A DNA stretch of 64,000 nucleotides from Kibdelosporangium philippinense (GTDB lineage: Bacteria > Actinomycetota > Actinomycetes > Mycobacteriales > Pseudonocardiaceae). Of the stretch, positions 53,469 to 61,655 are shown one piece after another. Positions within the stretch are counted from its first letter, which is position 1, and every line of letters begins with the position of its first letter. The translations under genes and the position numbers were made by a program. Location: NCBI RefSeq assembly GCF_021390435.2, contig NZ_JAJVCN010000003.1, forward strand, positions 1,555,501 to 1,619,500, in the 5' to 3' direction. The notes under the pieces were generated by a model. The model was not told the origin of the DNA and did no database searches. It was given only the letters and a program-made list of their open reading frames with translations.

Positions 53469-54284
53469 GTGCGCGTGCACAATGGAGAGGTGGAGTGGGC
53501 CGAATACCGACGGCTGCCGGACCGTCCAGTTGAGACGATGCACGCGCATTTCGAACGGCATCGCTACCACATGCATGCCCACGACACGTACTCGTTCGGT
53601 CTGACCGAAGTCGGCGCGCAGACGTTCGGCTGCCGCGGGTCACGCCGAACGAGCGCGGCAGGCATGGTGATGGCCTTCAACCCCGACGAGCCGCACGACG
53701 GGTACGCCGCGTCCGAGCTGGGTTTCACGTACCGGATCGTGCACATCCACCCGTCGTTGATCACCGAAGTGCTCTCTGACCAGGCCGGACACCCGGCTGG
53801 GCTGCCGCTGTTCGCCGAGCCCGTGCTGTATGACTCCGTCCTCGCGGGCGCCCTCGACCGGCTCTACAACAGCCTCTCGGACACGCCCCTGGCCATGGAC
53901 GAAGCCCTGGCCGAGACCGTCGCGGCGATGGTTCGCCGGGCCGCGATGTCGGCACCGGCCGCCGTCACACAGCCGATGCCGAACGTGCGAAAAGCCCGTG
54001 ACCTGCTCGAACAGGACTATCTCGCACCTTTGAGCGCCGACGACCTCGCCTCGGCCATCGGATGCAGCCGGTTCGCGCTGTACCGCGCCTTCAAGGCGAC
54101 CTACGGCATGTCCCCCAGCGACTACCAACGGCAGCTCCGGCTGCGCTCAGCCCGTCGCCTGATCCGCGCGGGCATCGCACCCGCCGAAGCTGCCGTCCAG
54201 TCAGGATTCGCCGATCAAGCCCACCTGACCAGATGGTTCCGCCGCTACTACGGCATCACCCCAGGCACATACCAGCGCGCCTAA
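53469..54284 (+). CDS. AraC-family transcriptional regulator
   Basis: A 271-residue protein with an N-terminal cupin-like AraC ligand domain (HRYHMHAHDTYSFGLTEVGA, AAGMVMAFNPDEPHDG) and a complete pair of C-terminal helix-turn-helices (LSADDLASAIGCSRFALYRA, AGIAPAEAAVQSGFADQAHL, then TRWFRRYYGITPGTYQR). The GTG at 53469 is used; GTG 53475 or 53490 are possible. It is divergent from the EamA exporter, the usual layout for an exporter induced by its own substrate. Confidence 0.9.
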   Translation: MRVHNGEVEWAEYRRLPDRPVETMHAHFERHRYHMHAHDTYSFGLTEVGAQTFGCRGSRRTSAAGMVMAFNPDEPHDGYAASELGFTYRIVHIHPSLITEVLSDQAGHPAGLPLFAEPVLYDSVLAGALDRLYNSLSDTPLAMDEALAETVAAMVRRAAMSAPAAVTQPMPNVRKARDLLEQDYLAPLSADDLASAIGCSRFALYRAFKATYGMSPSDYQRQLRLRSARRLIRAGIAPAEAAVQSGFADQAHLTRWFRRYYGITPGTYQRA

Positions 54285-54292
54285 CCCCAACG

Positions 54293-54336
54293 CCGTGTCC
54301 ACCATTCCAGCACACCGTGTCCACCATTCCAGCACA
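54293..54336. repeat. 22-bp tandem repeat, two exact copies
   Basis: CCGTGTCCACCATTCC with AGCACA, twice in a row, between the AraC gene and the convergent SDR gene. No hairpin or promoter pattern is evident. Confidence 0.85.
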
Positions 54337-54353
54337 GTGAAATGCACTTTCCG

Positions 54354-55073
54354 TCACTCCTGGGCCTTCTCGGCTGGCGTGATCCCCATGCCGCCGTCCA
54401 CAGTCAGCCTGGCGCCGGTCGTGAAGGTCGCGTCGAACGCAAGGAACATCACGGCCGCGGCCACTTCCTCGACCGAGCCGTGCCGCTTCATCGGCGTGAT
54501 CTGGTCGCCCAACGCCATGAAGCCCTTACGGTCCTCTTCGGACAAACCAGCGATACCCATTGTCGGCGTGTCGATGAACCCAGGGCTGATCACGTTGACC
54601 CGGATTCCACGCGGCATCAACGCACCCGCGATACCTTTGGCCATAGCCCTGATCGCGCCCTTGGCTCCAGAGTAGACGGTCAGCTCGTCCGTTCCGCCTT
54701 CGTCAGCGATCGAGGTCGTGAAGACGATCGACCCGCCGTCCCGGATCAACGGCGCCAGCTTCTGCGTGACGAAGAACGGGCCTTTCGTGTTCACCGCGAA
54801 GTTCTCGTCATACGAGGCCTCGCTCACCCGCATGAACCGTTCGAGCCGAGCGATTCCCGTGTTCACGAACAGGAAATCGATCCGGCCGAACCGCTCCTCG
54901 ACGATCCTGCCGAGCGCCTCGATGTCGGCCATACTGGTGACATCGCTACGGACGGCGTTCTCGAGCGTCCCAACGTTCCGGCCGGTCAGCAGCACCTCGG
55001 CACCCCGCTTGCGCAACGCTTCGACGACCGCGTAACCCATTCCGTGCGTGCCGCCGATCACCACGGCCTTCAT
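54354..55073 (-). CDS. Short-chain dehydrogenase/reductase
   Basis: A 239-residue classical SDR. The cofactor loop is [14 protein letters not shown] with R following strand beta-2 (TGRNV), which suggests NADPH. Further motifs: [13 protein letters not shown] (NNAG equivalent), [10 protein letters not shown] (catalytic Ser region), [14 protein letters not shown] (YxxxK) and [12 protein letters not shown]. The ATG overlaps the stop of the imine-reductase-like gene (ATGA), so they are co-translated and may act on the same substrate. Confidence 0.92.
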   Translation of the reverse strand: MKAVVIGGTHGMGYAVVEALRKRGAEVLLTGRNVGTLENAVRSDVTSMADIEALGRIVEERFGRIDFLFVNTGIARLERFMRVSEASYDENFAVNTKGPFFVTQKLAPLIRDGGSIVFTTSIADEGGTDELTVYSGAKGAIRAMAKGIAGALMPRGIRVNVISPGFIDTPTMGIAGLSEEDRKGFMALGDQITPMKRHGSVEEVAAAVMFLAFDATFTTGARLTVDGGMGITPAEKAQE

Positions 55074-55762
55074 CGCAGGTATCCCGGCTGCTCAAGGCCA
55101 AGATCGTTGCTGGCATCGATGTCGTCCGGGGACTCCGGGTCGCTCTCGCCGACCGTGTGCAGCGCGAACATGGTCGCGGTCAGCCACGGAATCAGCAGCG
55201 ACTCCACGAAGTCGCCCCTGTTCGCGCCGACCATGGACACCGCGTGCAGCCCACCGGCCGACTGGCCGTACATCGCACTGAGCAACGCCAGGTCGTAGAG
55301 CGCGGCCAAGCCGGGGTCCTCGCCAACGAACCTGCTCTGTCCCAAGACGTTCAACGTCTCCTGATACTTGTCGAAGACTTCCTTCGACCCGCTGTAGAGC
55401 ACCATCGCCTCGGGCTGGCCGATCATCTGCGGAACAGCCATGATCCCGCCATCCAGGTAGTCGCCCTTGGCGAATTCCCTGGCATGCGCGGGCGTGCCGT
55501 TGGTCAGGTTGACCACGGCCTTGCCGGACAAGTCGATGAGATCCAGCACGGACTGTGCTGCCTTGTAATCGAGCACGCACACCACGACAAGCTCACTGGC
55601 CGCAACGGCCTCCGCGGCCGTGGGAGCGTGGGTCGCGCCTTCGACGACCTTGCCCGGCGTGCGATTCCATACGGTCGTCGGGTGACCGTTGTGTACGAAC
55701 GTCTTGGCCAGGGTCTGGCCCATGGCACCAAGACCGATGACCGTCACTGATTGCTTACTCAC
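55070..55762 (-). CDS. Imine-reductase-like NAD(P)-binding protein with shortened C-terminus (paralogue 4)
   Basis: A 230-residue relative of the three dehydrogenases at 59.0-61.6 kb. The Rossmann start [20 protein letters not shown] and NRTPGK match them, as do [38 protein letters not shown] and [12 protein letters not shown]. It ends ~50 residues earlier than the paralogues, right after the helix that corresponds to their WLTATMF-type segment. The missing helices normally complete the dimer-swapped active site, so activity is doubtful. The coupled SDR gene starts at its stop, so the loss may reflect a fusion of two genes by deletion. Confidence 0.82.
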   Translation of the reverse strand: MSKQSVTVIGLGAMGQTLAKTFVHNGHPTTVWNRTPGKVVEGATHAPTAAEAVAASELVVVCVLDYKAAQSVLDLIDLSGKAVVNLTNGTPAHAREFAKGDYLDGGIMAVPQMIGQPEAMVLYSGSKEVFDKYQETLNVLGQSRFVGEDPGLAALYDLALLSAMYGQSAGGLHAVSMVGANRGDFVESLLIPWLTATMFALHTVGESDPESPDDIDASNDLGLEQPGYLR

Positions 55763-55783
55763 CCTGCCAGCCTGCGGAAACGC

Positions 55784-55812
55784 GGTCTAGATCTGGTCTA
55801 GGCTTGGTCTGC
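55784..55812 (+). promoter_or_regulatory. SARP-box-like triple heptamer repeat
   Basis: GGTCTAG at 55784-55790, GGTCTAG at 55795-55801 and GGTCTGC at 55806-55812, each 11 bp apart. The array lies between the divergent imine-reductase-like and AfsR genes and ends at the AfsR coding start. Confidence 0.72.
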
Positions 55813-55822
55813 GCGGTTCGAG

Positions 55823-58543
55823 GTGCTCGGTCCATTGCGGGTGTGGGCGGACGGCGAACCGGTCCGGATCGCGGAGACCAAGGTCCGCGCGCTGCTGGCC
55901 GATCTGCTGGCGCACGAGGGCAAGCTCGTCACCACAGACCGGCTGATCGAGGATCTGTGGGGCGATCGGCTGCCCGCGAACCCCAAGAACACCCTGCAGA
56001 CCCGTGTCTGGCAGCTGCGTAAGGCGATCGGCGCGGACCGTGTGATCTCCCATCCCTCGGGCTATCAATTGCGTTTCGACGCCGACGAAGTGGACATGCT
56101 CCAGTTCCAGGCGCTGCTCAGCCAGGCTCGTGCTGAATCGCCTGCGGTCAAGGCACGCTTGCTGGCAGAGGCACTGCAGTTGTGGCGTGGACCGGCTTTC
56201 GAGGACGCCGACTTCGCCCGGCCCGTGATCGACCGGCTGGACGAACTACGTCTGACAGCACTGGAAGATCAGGCCGAGTTGGGCGAGGACGTGTCGCTCG
56301 ACGAGTTGGTGACCCGGTATCCGTTGCGGGAACGGTTGCGTGGCTTGAACATGCGGGCGCTCTATCGTGCCGGGCGGCAAGCCGAAGCTTTGGAGAGCTA
56401 CCACCAACTCCGTCAGCTGCTTGCCGACGAGCTCGGAGTCGATCCGAGTCCGGAACTCAGCAGCGTGTACCAGTCGATCCTGGTGCCTCAGACCAACCTT
56501 CCGTCCCCGGTGTCGCCCTTGATCGGCCGCGCCCAGGCGGTTGCGGACGCGCGTCAAGCCTTGTCCGAGGGCCGGTTGGTGACGTTGACCGGTCCCGGCG
56601 GGGTGGGCAAAACCCGGCTGGCTCTCGAAGTCGCGACTGGACAGTCCTTTCCAGACGGAACCTGGCTGGCCGATCTAACCTCCGCCACCTACGTACTCGA
56701 CGTCGTCGCCCAGGTTCTGAATGTACGCGGCCGGTTGGTGGATGCGCTGCGTGCCAAGCGACTCCTGTTGGTACTGGACAATTGTGAGCACCTGATCGCC
56801 CAAGCAGCCGAACTGGCTCAGGAACTGCTTTCTGCCGCGCCGGGTCTGCGTATTCTCGCGACCAGTCAGGAACCTCTGACTGTGGACGGCGAGCAAGTCC
56901 TTCCTGTGGAACCACTTTCCCAGTCCGATGCTGTCGAACTGTTCATGAAACGAGCTCGTCTATCCATAGTGGATGCTGAGGTTCAAGCCATCTGCCGTCG
57001 GCTGGACGGTATTCCGCTAGCACTTGAACTGGCCGCGACCCGCGTAAGGGCAATGGGTGTGCGTGAACTCGCTGCCCGGCTGGATGATCGGTTCACCGTG
57101 TTGTCCGGCGAGAGGCGCGGTGTTCCCCAGCGCCAGCAGACCCTGCGCGCGATGATCGACTGGAGTTGGGGCTTGCTCACGCGGGATGAGCAGGTCGTGC
57201 TGCGCCGGTTGGCCGTAACCGCAGACGGATGCACGCTCGATGCTGCGATCGACCTCACTGGCGCATCCCTGGATACGTTGGCGCGCTTGGTGGATCGGTC
57301 ACTCGTAACCATGCCTCGCTACCGCCTGCTGGAATCCGTGGCCGCCTACAGTCAGGAACGCTTGACGGAAGCGGGCGAACTGGAGTGGATGCGAGAGCGG
57401 CATCGTTCGTACTACACGGCACTCGGCGAAGAGGCCGCAAAGTACTTGCGCGGTCACAGACAGCAAGAGTGGCTAGTCAATTTGGACGCGGAAGCGGCGA
57501 ACTTCCGCCGTGCTCGCAATCCCCGTCTGGCCGAGGCGTTGAGCTGGTACTGGTTCCTGCGTGGCCGGTTCGGCGAAGCCCAACGCGCGTTCGAGAACGG
57601 CGATTCACCAACGTCACAAGCCTGGTATGCCGGGTTCACGCTGTTGATCCGAGACGGCGCGGAGCCCGAAATCCCGGACGGCGACATCGACCCGCGGGCC
57701 CGCTGGTTCCTGACGTACGCCCAACACGGGTTCACCGGCGGCATGGAATTCGACGAACCCCGAGACGACTGGGATCGCGCGATCGCCTTGTACACCAAAG
57801 CGACAACGGCATTCGCCCGAGGCGATTTCCCCTCGGCACAAGACTTGGCTGCGCGAAGCCACGTCCTGCTCCGTGAGCTTGGCGACGGCTGGGGCCAGAT
57901 CAAAGCTAACCAAGTGCTTGCTTCGCTAGCCGAGACCCACGGAAACTACGCCGAATCCGCGCGTCTGCAGGTAGAAGCCCGGCGAGTCGCGTCGGAACTA
58001 GGCCTCGCGGTCGAAGCCTCGTACGCACTGTCCGGCCTCGGCCGAATCGCGTTGCTACAAATGGACTATCGCAAAGCCGACGAACTGCACACCCAGGCAG
58101 CGCGACTGGCCGCCGAGCAGTCGCACCAGCGTGGCGTGCAGTTCGCCGAAGTCGGACTCGGCCTGAGCGCACGTCGGCAAGGCAAGCTCGACGAGGCCGA
58201 GGCCCACTTCCGGGCCTGGCTCGACTGGTGCCGCCGCTGGGGCGGTGACGCGGGAACCGCACTGCTGCTTGCCGAACTCGGCTTCATCGCGGAACTCCGA
58301 GGTGACGTCCAATCAGCGCTGGCCTTGCATGCGGAAGACCTGACCGTGGCTCGTGCCACCGAGGATCCACGAGCCATCGCTCTCGCTCTCGAAGGCCTCG
58401 CGGGCGCGCATGCCCTTGCCGGACGTACCACGAAGGCCGCCGAACTACTGGCCGAAGCCGACCAGCTCAGGCGTTCCGTCGACGCCCCGCTACCCCCAGG
58501 TGAGCGGGGCGACGTCGACCGGATCCGCCAAGCACTGCAGTAG
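55823..58543 (+). CDS. AfsR-type regulator (paralogue 2)
   Basis: A 906-residue protein of the same architecture as its neighbours: SARP winged helix (LGPLRVWADGEPVRIAETKV), BTAD (LAEALQLWRGPAFEDADFAR; LRERLRGLNMRALYRAGRQA), NB-ARC with TLTGPGGVGKTRLALEV and LLVLDNCEHLI, then TPR-like helices. The paralogues start M(R/K)FGVLGPL; here the matching codons are GCG CGG TTC GAG, so the expected start codon is not a start. The first usable codon is the GTG at 55823, which trims four residues from the first strand. The gene is otherwise intact. Confidence 0.9.
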   Translation: MLGPLRVWADGEPVRIAETKVRALLADLLAHEGKLVTTDRLIEDLWGDRLPANPKNTLQTRVWQLRKAIGADRVISHPSGYQLRFDADEVDMLQFQALLSQARAESPAVKARLLAEALQLWRGPAFEDADFARPVIDRLDELRLTALEDQAELGEDVSLDELVTRYPLRERLRGLNMRALYRAGRQAEALESYHQLRQLLADELGVDPSPELSSVYQSILVPQTNLPSPVSPLIGRAQAVADARQALSEGRLVTLTGPGGVGKTRLALEVATGQSFPDGTWLADLTSATYVLDVVAQVLNVRGRLVDALRAKRLLLVLDNCEHLIAQAAELAQELLSAAPGLRILATSQEPLTVDGEQVLPVEPLSQSDAVELFMKRARLSIVDAEVQAICRRLDGIPLALELAATRVRAMGVRELAARLDDRFTVLSGERRGVPQRQQTLRAMIDWSWGLLTRDEQVVLRRLAVTADGCTLDAAIDLTGASLDTLARLVDRSLVTMPRYRLLESVAAYSQERLTEAGELEWMRERHRSYYTALGEEAAKYLRGHRQQEWLVNLDAEAANFRRARNPRLAEALSWYWFLRGRFGEAQRAFENGDSPTSQAWYAGFTLLIRDGAEPEIPDGDIDPRARWFLTYAQHGFTGGMEFDEPRDDWDRAIALYTKATTAFARGDFPSAQDLAARSHVLLRELGDGWGQIKANQVLASLAETHGNYAESARLQVEARRVASELGLAVEASYALSGLGRIALLQMDYRKADELHTQAARLAAEQSHQRGVQFAEVGLGLSARRQGKLDEAEAHFRAWLDWCRRWGGDAGTALLLAELGFIAELRGDVQSALALHAEDLTVARATEDPRAIALALEGLAGAHALAGRTTKAAELLAEADQLRRSVDAPLPPGERGDVDRIRQALQ

Positions 58544-58615
58544 CTTGATCGTTACTGTGACACTTCCATCGACACGGGAGTTGAGCCTGCCGAGTCGGCG
58601 CTTTAAGGTTCTGCA

Positions 58616-59050
58616 GTGGGTTTATTCGGTACCTATCTGTATGACGGTGACAAGTGGACACCGCATGACAACGACGTGCGGCCCGATGTGTCCGGGCCAT
58701 GGCTGATGGTCGACATTCACGACAGTGACATCGGCACGGTCAGCTACAGCCCAGCCGGTCCCGGCACCGGTGTTGCGTACATCGGGGTCACTCCCCGCGT
58801 TTACTTCGCCGACGAAACCGCCTCGGCGCCGACGGATGTGGTGCGCGAGGCGGAAGGTCTGGCCGCGTGGCGTGAGGAACTCGGCGCTTCGGCCGTCACC
58901 TCCGACGATCTTGTCGACTTCCTCGCCGAGGACGAAGAAGTGGACTGGGACGAGGAAGACTCCGATGTCGAGGTCTTCGTCGAAACGAAGGTTTCCGAGT
59001 TCCTCACCGCACTCAGCCTGCCGGTGCCTGACGACCTTTTCCAGTCCTGA
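58616..59050 (+). CDS. Small acidic protein of unknown function
   Basis: A 144-residue protein from a GTG with AAGG eight bases upstream. N-terminal half beta-rich (GLFGTYLYDGDKWTPHDNDV, GPWLMVDIHDSDIGTVSYSP), then a very acidic helical tail (LAEDEEVDWDEEDSDVEVFV). No signal peptide. I do not recognise the family; the early part resembles small actinomycete proteins that bind or are neutralised by a partner, but this is a guess. It follows AfsR paralogue 2 by 72 bp and overlaps the convergent dehydrogenase by 38 bp. Confidence 0.7.
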   Translation: MGLFGTYLYDGDKWTPHDNDVRPDVSGPWLMVDIHDSDIGTVSYSPAGPGTGVAYIGVTPRVYFADETASAPTDVVREAEGLAAWREELGASAVTSDDLVDFLAEDEEVDWDEEDSDVEVFVETKVSEFLTALSLPVPDDLFQS

Positions 59051-59864
59051 GCACCTCGATCACGCTCGACAGGCTGTCATTGCCATGCCCGTCCGCTGAC
59101 CGGCGGTCAAGCAGAGCCCGGATCGGCGTCAGCGTTTCCGCGTTGACGCCACGGGACAGACTGGTACCGACAAGGCTGCCGAGAACGGCTCGGTTCATGT
59201 CCACAGGGGACGCTCCACCCCGGTAGTCGCCCGTCTCGATCTCACCGGCGAGTTCACGGATGAAACTGAACAGGCCCTGAATCGACTGCTGCGCCACCGG
59301 AACGAACTCGGACGGCCGTGTCCCCGCGGTTTCCAGCAACGCAAAGGCTTGGAAAAAGCCGAAGAATGCCGAGTACCCGATGCTCAGCAGAGCCGCGTCC
59401 CACAACGCCGCGACCGTCGGATCCTCACCGAGGTAGTGGTTGGTGGCCAACAGGTCCAGCATTCTCCGGTTGTCCTCGAAGACCGCTTTCGACCCGCTGA
59501 ACAGGAAATGCGCGTCCGGTGTCGCGATGTTGCTCGGCACCGCCAGCATGGCGCCGTCGAGGTACTCGATGCCTCGCTCAGCTGCCCAGTCCGCTGTTTC
59601 CTTTGCCTGTTCAGGTGTTCCGGTCGCCAGGTTGATCAAAACCTTGGCTGTTCCACCGACGGTTCGGACTGTCTCGTGGTCGGACACCGCTGCGATCACG
59701 ACCGGACTTTCGGCAATGGCTTCCTGGACGGTCTTCGCGTGGTTGGCGCCTTGCACTGTCTTGCCAGGACTGCGGTTCCAGACTGTCGTTTCGTACCCGG
59801 CCTTGACGAGCGCGACGGCAATCGCCGCGCCCATCTGGCCGAGCCCTAGCACAGTCACCTTCAC
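59013..59864 (-). CDS. Imine-reductase-like NAD(P)-dependent dehydrogenase (paralogue 3)
   Basis: A 283-residue protein. The N-terminal Rossmann fold has TVLGLGQMGAAIAVALVKAG and NRSPGKTVQGA (the R after beta-2 favours NADPH). The beta-hydroxyacid-dehydrogenase-like linker is LATGTPEQAKETADWAAERG then EYLDGAMLAVPSNIATPDAH, typical of imine reductases and related 6PGDH-fold enzymes. The complete helical C-terminal domain ends near DGHGNDSLSSVIEVL. Its GTG overlaps the previous gene (GTGA), making it the third gene of a three-paralogue operon. Substrate unknown. Confidence 0.88.
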   Translation of the reverse strand: MKVTVLGLGQMGAAIAVALVKAGYETTVWNRSPGKTVQGANHAKTVQEAIAESPVVIAAVSDHETVRTVGGTAKVLINLATGTPEQAKETADWAAERGIEYLDGAMLAVPSNIATPDAHFLFSGSKAVFEDNRRMLDLLATNHYLGEDPTVAALWDAALLSIGYSAFFGFFQAFALLETAGTRPSEFVPVAQQSIQGLFSFIRELAGEIETGDYRGGASPVDMNRAVLGSLVGTSLSRGVNAETLTPIRALLDRRSADGHGNDSLSSVIEVLRTGKGRQAPAG

Positions 59865-60697
59865 GGCTTCACCACGTTGTACAGGCTGGTCCAGTTGTCG
59901 CGGCCGTGTCCCATCGCGATAGCCCTGTCGTACAAGGACTTCACTGCGTATGGAAGGGCAGAGTCCACTCCGTACTCATTGCTGGCCGCGACGATGTGAT
60001 CGGCCGTCGCACCCATCATGATCACGTTCGCCAGGTCACCGGGGTGCTCGCCGGACTGGATGTTCTTCAGCGCGTCCGCGAGCACGAAGTTGACCGTGGC
60101 AAAGTTCTCCAGCGCGAACTCGTGATACTCGGTTATCGGCACGCCTGCCGCTCCCACCAGCGCCGACGCGTGCAGATAAGCCGCGAGTGTGGTCAGGAAG
60201 ATGTCCAGCTGTGCCTGGTAGAACAGCTGGCCAAGACCAGGCGCTGAGCCGACGTACTTGACACTGCCGATCACGCTCAGCTCCGGCTCGAGCCTCCGGA
60301 CAGCGTCCTCCGGTCCACTGTAGAACACATATGCAACTTCCGTGGCCACCTGATCGGCCGGGACCATGATGCCGCCGTCGATGAACGTCGCCCCCTGCTC
60401 GGTTGCCCATTTCGCGGCTTCGCGAGTTTTGTTGGGCGAGTCCGAGCTGAGGTTGACGATCACCTTGTCCTTGATGGACTGTCCATCAAGGATGTCGTAC
60501 ATGGCCTTGTAATCAGTCAGGCTCAAGATGACCAGTTCACTCGCGTCGAGCGCCTCAGCCACGGTCGGCGCGACTGCTGCGTCGAGCCCTTCGGCTCGTG
60601 ACGCGGTCCTGTTCCACACCGTGACTTCGTGGCCGGCCTTGCGGAATCCCCGGACCATCGCCTGTCCCATCGGCCCGAGGCCAATGACTGTGATCAC
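59861..60697 (-). CDS. Imine-reductase-like NAD(P)-dependent dehydrogenase (paralogue 2)
   Basis: A 278-residue protein with TVIGLGPMGQAMVRGFRKAG and NRTASRAEGLDA at the cofactor site, VNLSSDSPNKTREAAKWATE, FIDGGIMVPADQVATEVAYV and a full helical C-terminal domain ending MGHGRDNWTSLYNVV. Middle gene of the operon; overlaps both neighbours (ATGA-type). The three proteins have clearly diverged from each other, so they probably act on different substrates or as a hetero-oligomer; IREDs are domain-swapped dimers. Confidence 0.88.
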   Translation of the reverse strand: MITVIGLGPMGQAMVRGFRKAGHEVTVWNRTASRAEGLDAAVAPTVAEALDASELVILSLTDYKAMYDILDGQSIKDKVIVNLSSDSPNKTREAAKWATEQGATFIDGGIMVPADQVATEVAYVFYSGPEDAVRRLEPELSVIGSVKYVGSAPGLGQLFYQAQLDIFLTTLAAYLHASALVGAAGVPITEYHEFALENFATVNFVLADALKNIQSGEHPGDLANVIMMGATADHIVAASNEYGVDSALPYAVKSLYDRAIAMGHGRDNWTSLYNVVKP

Positions 60698-61572
60698 TTC
60701 TTGTTCCCCTTCTTCAACAGTTCGATCACGCCACCGATGTCTTCGTGGCCGTGCCCGTCCGCGACCCGCCGTGCCATCAGCGGGCCGAGTGGTTCGAGCA
60801 GCTCCGCGCTGATTGCCTGTTCCTGCGCGGAAAGCGTGAGGTTGATGTATCCAGCGGACTGCATGGCGATGTTCGAGGTGACGTTGATCGCGTAGTCCTG
60901 CTTGTCGATCTGTTCGGCCAGGCCGTCGACGTAACCGGCCATCGAGGTGACGTAGCGCTTGAGCAATGGCGCGAACTCGGTCGTCGAGATGCCTGCCGAG
61001 TTGATGAGTGCGAGAGCGTGCAGTCCGCCAGCGAACATGCCGTACATGCCGCTGAGCAACGCGATGTCGTGCAGTGCCGCGAAACCCGGGTCGGTGCCGA
61101 CGTAAATGCTCTCCCCGAACGTCTCAAGCACGGCCTTGTTGGTGTCGTAGGCGCTGCGTGACCCGCTGTAGAACACGAAGGCCGCTGGCGTCGCGATCAT
61201 CGGCGGCACGGCCATGATCCCGCCGTCGAGATAGTCGACGTCGTACCTGCCCGCGAGCTCACGAGCCTGTCCTTGCGTGCTGTTGGTCAGGTTGACCACG
61301 ACCCGTCCGCTCAACGCGTCTCTCACGGTGTCGAGCACGTCAGCCACAGTGTTGTGGTCGAGCAGACAGACGATTAACAGCCTGCTGGCTGTGACCGCGT
61401 CAGCGACCGTAGTGGCGTGCGTCGCACCCTCGTCGACCAGCGGTTTCGCCTTCGCCGGTGTGCGGTTCCACACGGTCGTCGGATATCCGGCCGCGAGCAG
61501 CGCTCTGACCAGGGCGGATCCCATGTCACCGAGCCCAAGGACGGTGACTGCGGGCTTGCTGAGATCTGGCAT
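60694..61572 (-). CDS. Imine-reductase-like NAD(P)-dependent dehydrogenase (paralogue 1)
   Basis: A 292-residue protein from the ATG at 61572 (a start at 61599 lacks a ribosome site). TVLGLGDMGSALVRALLAAG, NRTPAKAKPLVDEGATHATT, NLTNSTQGQARELAGRYDVD and [20 protein letters not shown] match the imine-reductase/beta-hydroxyacid dehydrogenase group, and the C-terminal domain is complete (DGHGHEDIGGVIELLKKG). First gene of the operon, 83 bp from the divergent third AfsR-type regulator, which is the likely controller. Confidence 0.88.
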   Translation of the reverse strand: MPDLSKPAVTVLGLGDMGSALVRALLAAGYPTTVWNRTPAKAKPLVDEGATHATTVADAVTASRLLIVCLLDHNTVADVLDTVRDALSGRVVVNLTNSTQGQARELAGRYDVDYLDGGIMAVPPMIATPAAFVFYSGSRSAYDTNKAVLETFGESIYVGTDPGFAALHDIALLSGMYGMFAGGLHALALINSAGISTTEFAPLLKRYVTSMAGYVDGLAEQIDKQDYAINVTSNIAMQSAGYINLTLSAQEQAISAELLEPLGPLMARRVADGHGHEDIGGVIELLKKGNKK

Positions 61573-61655
61573 GACCCCACTCTGCGCAGGGTCGCGCACG
61601 GATCACTGCGGATCGACGCACGGAAATTGTCGGTAGGTGCCGCTAGGTTCGAATT

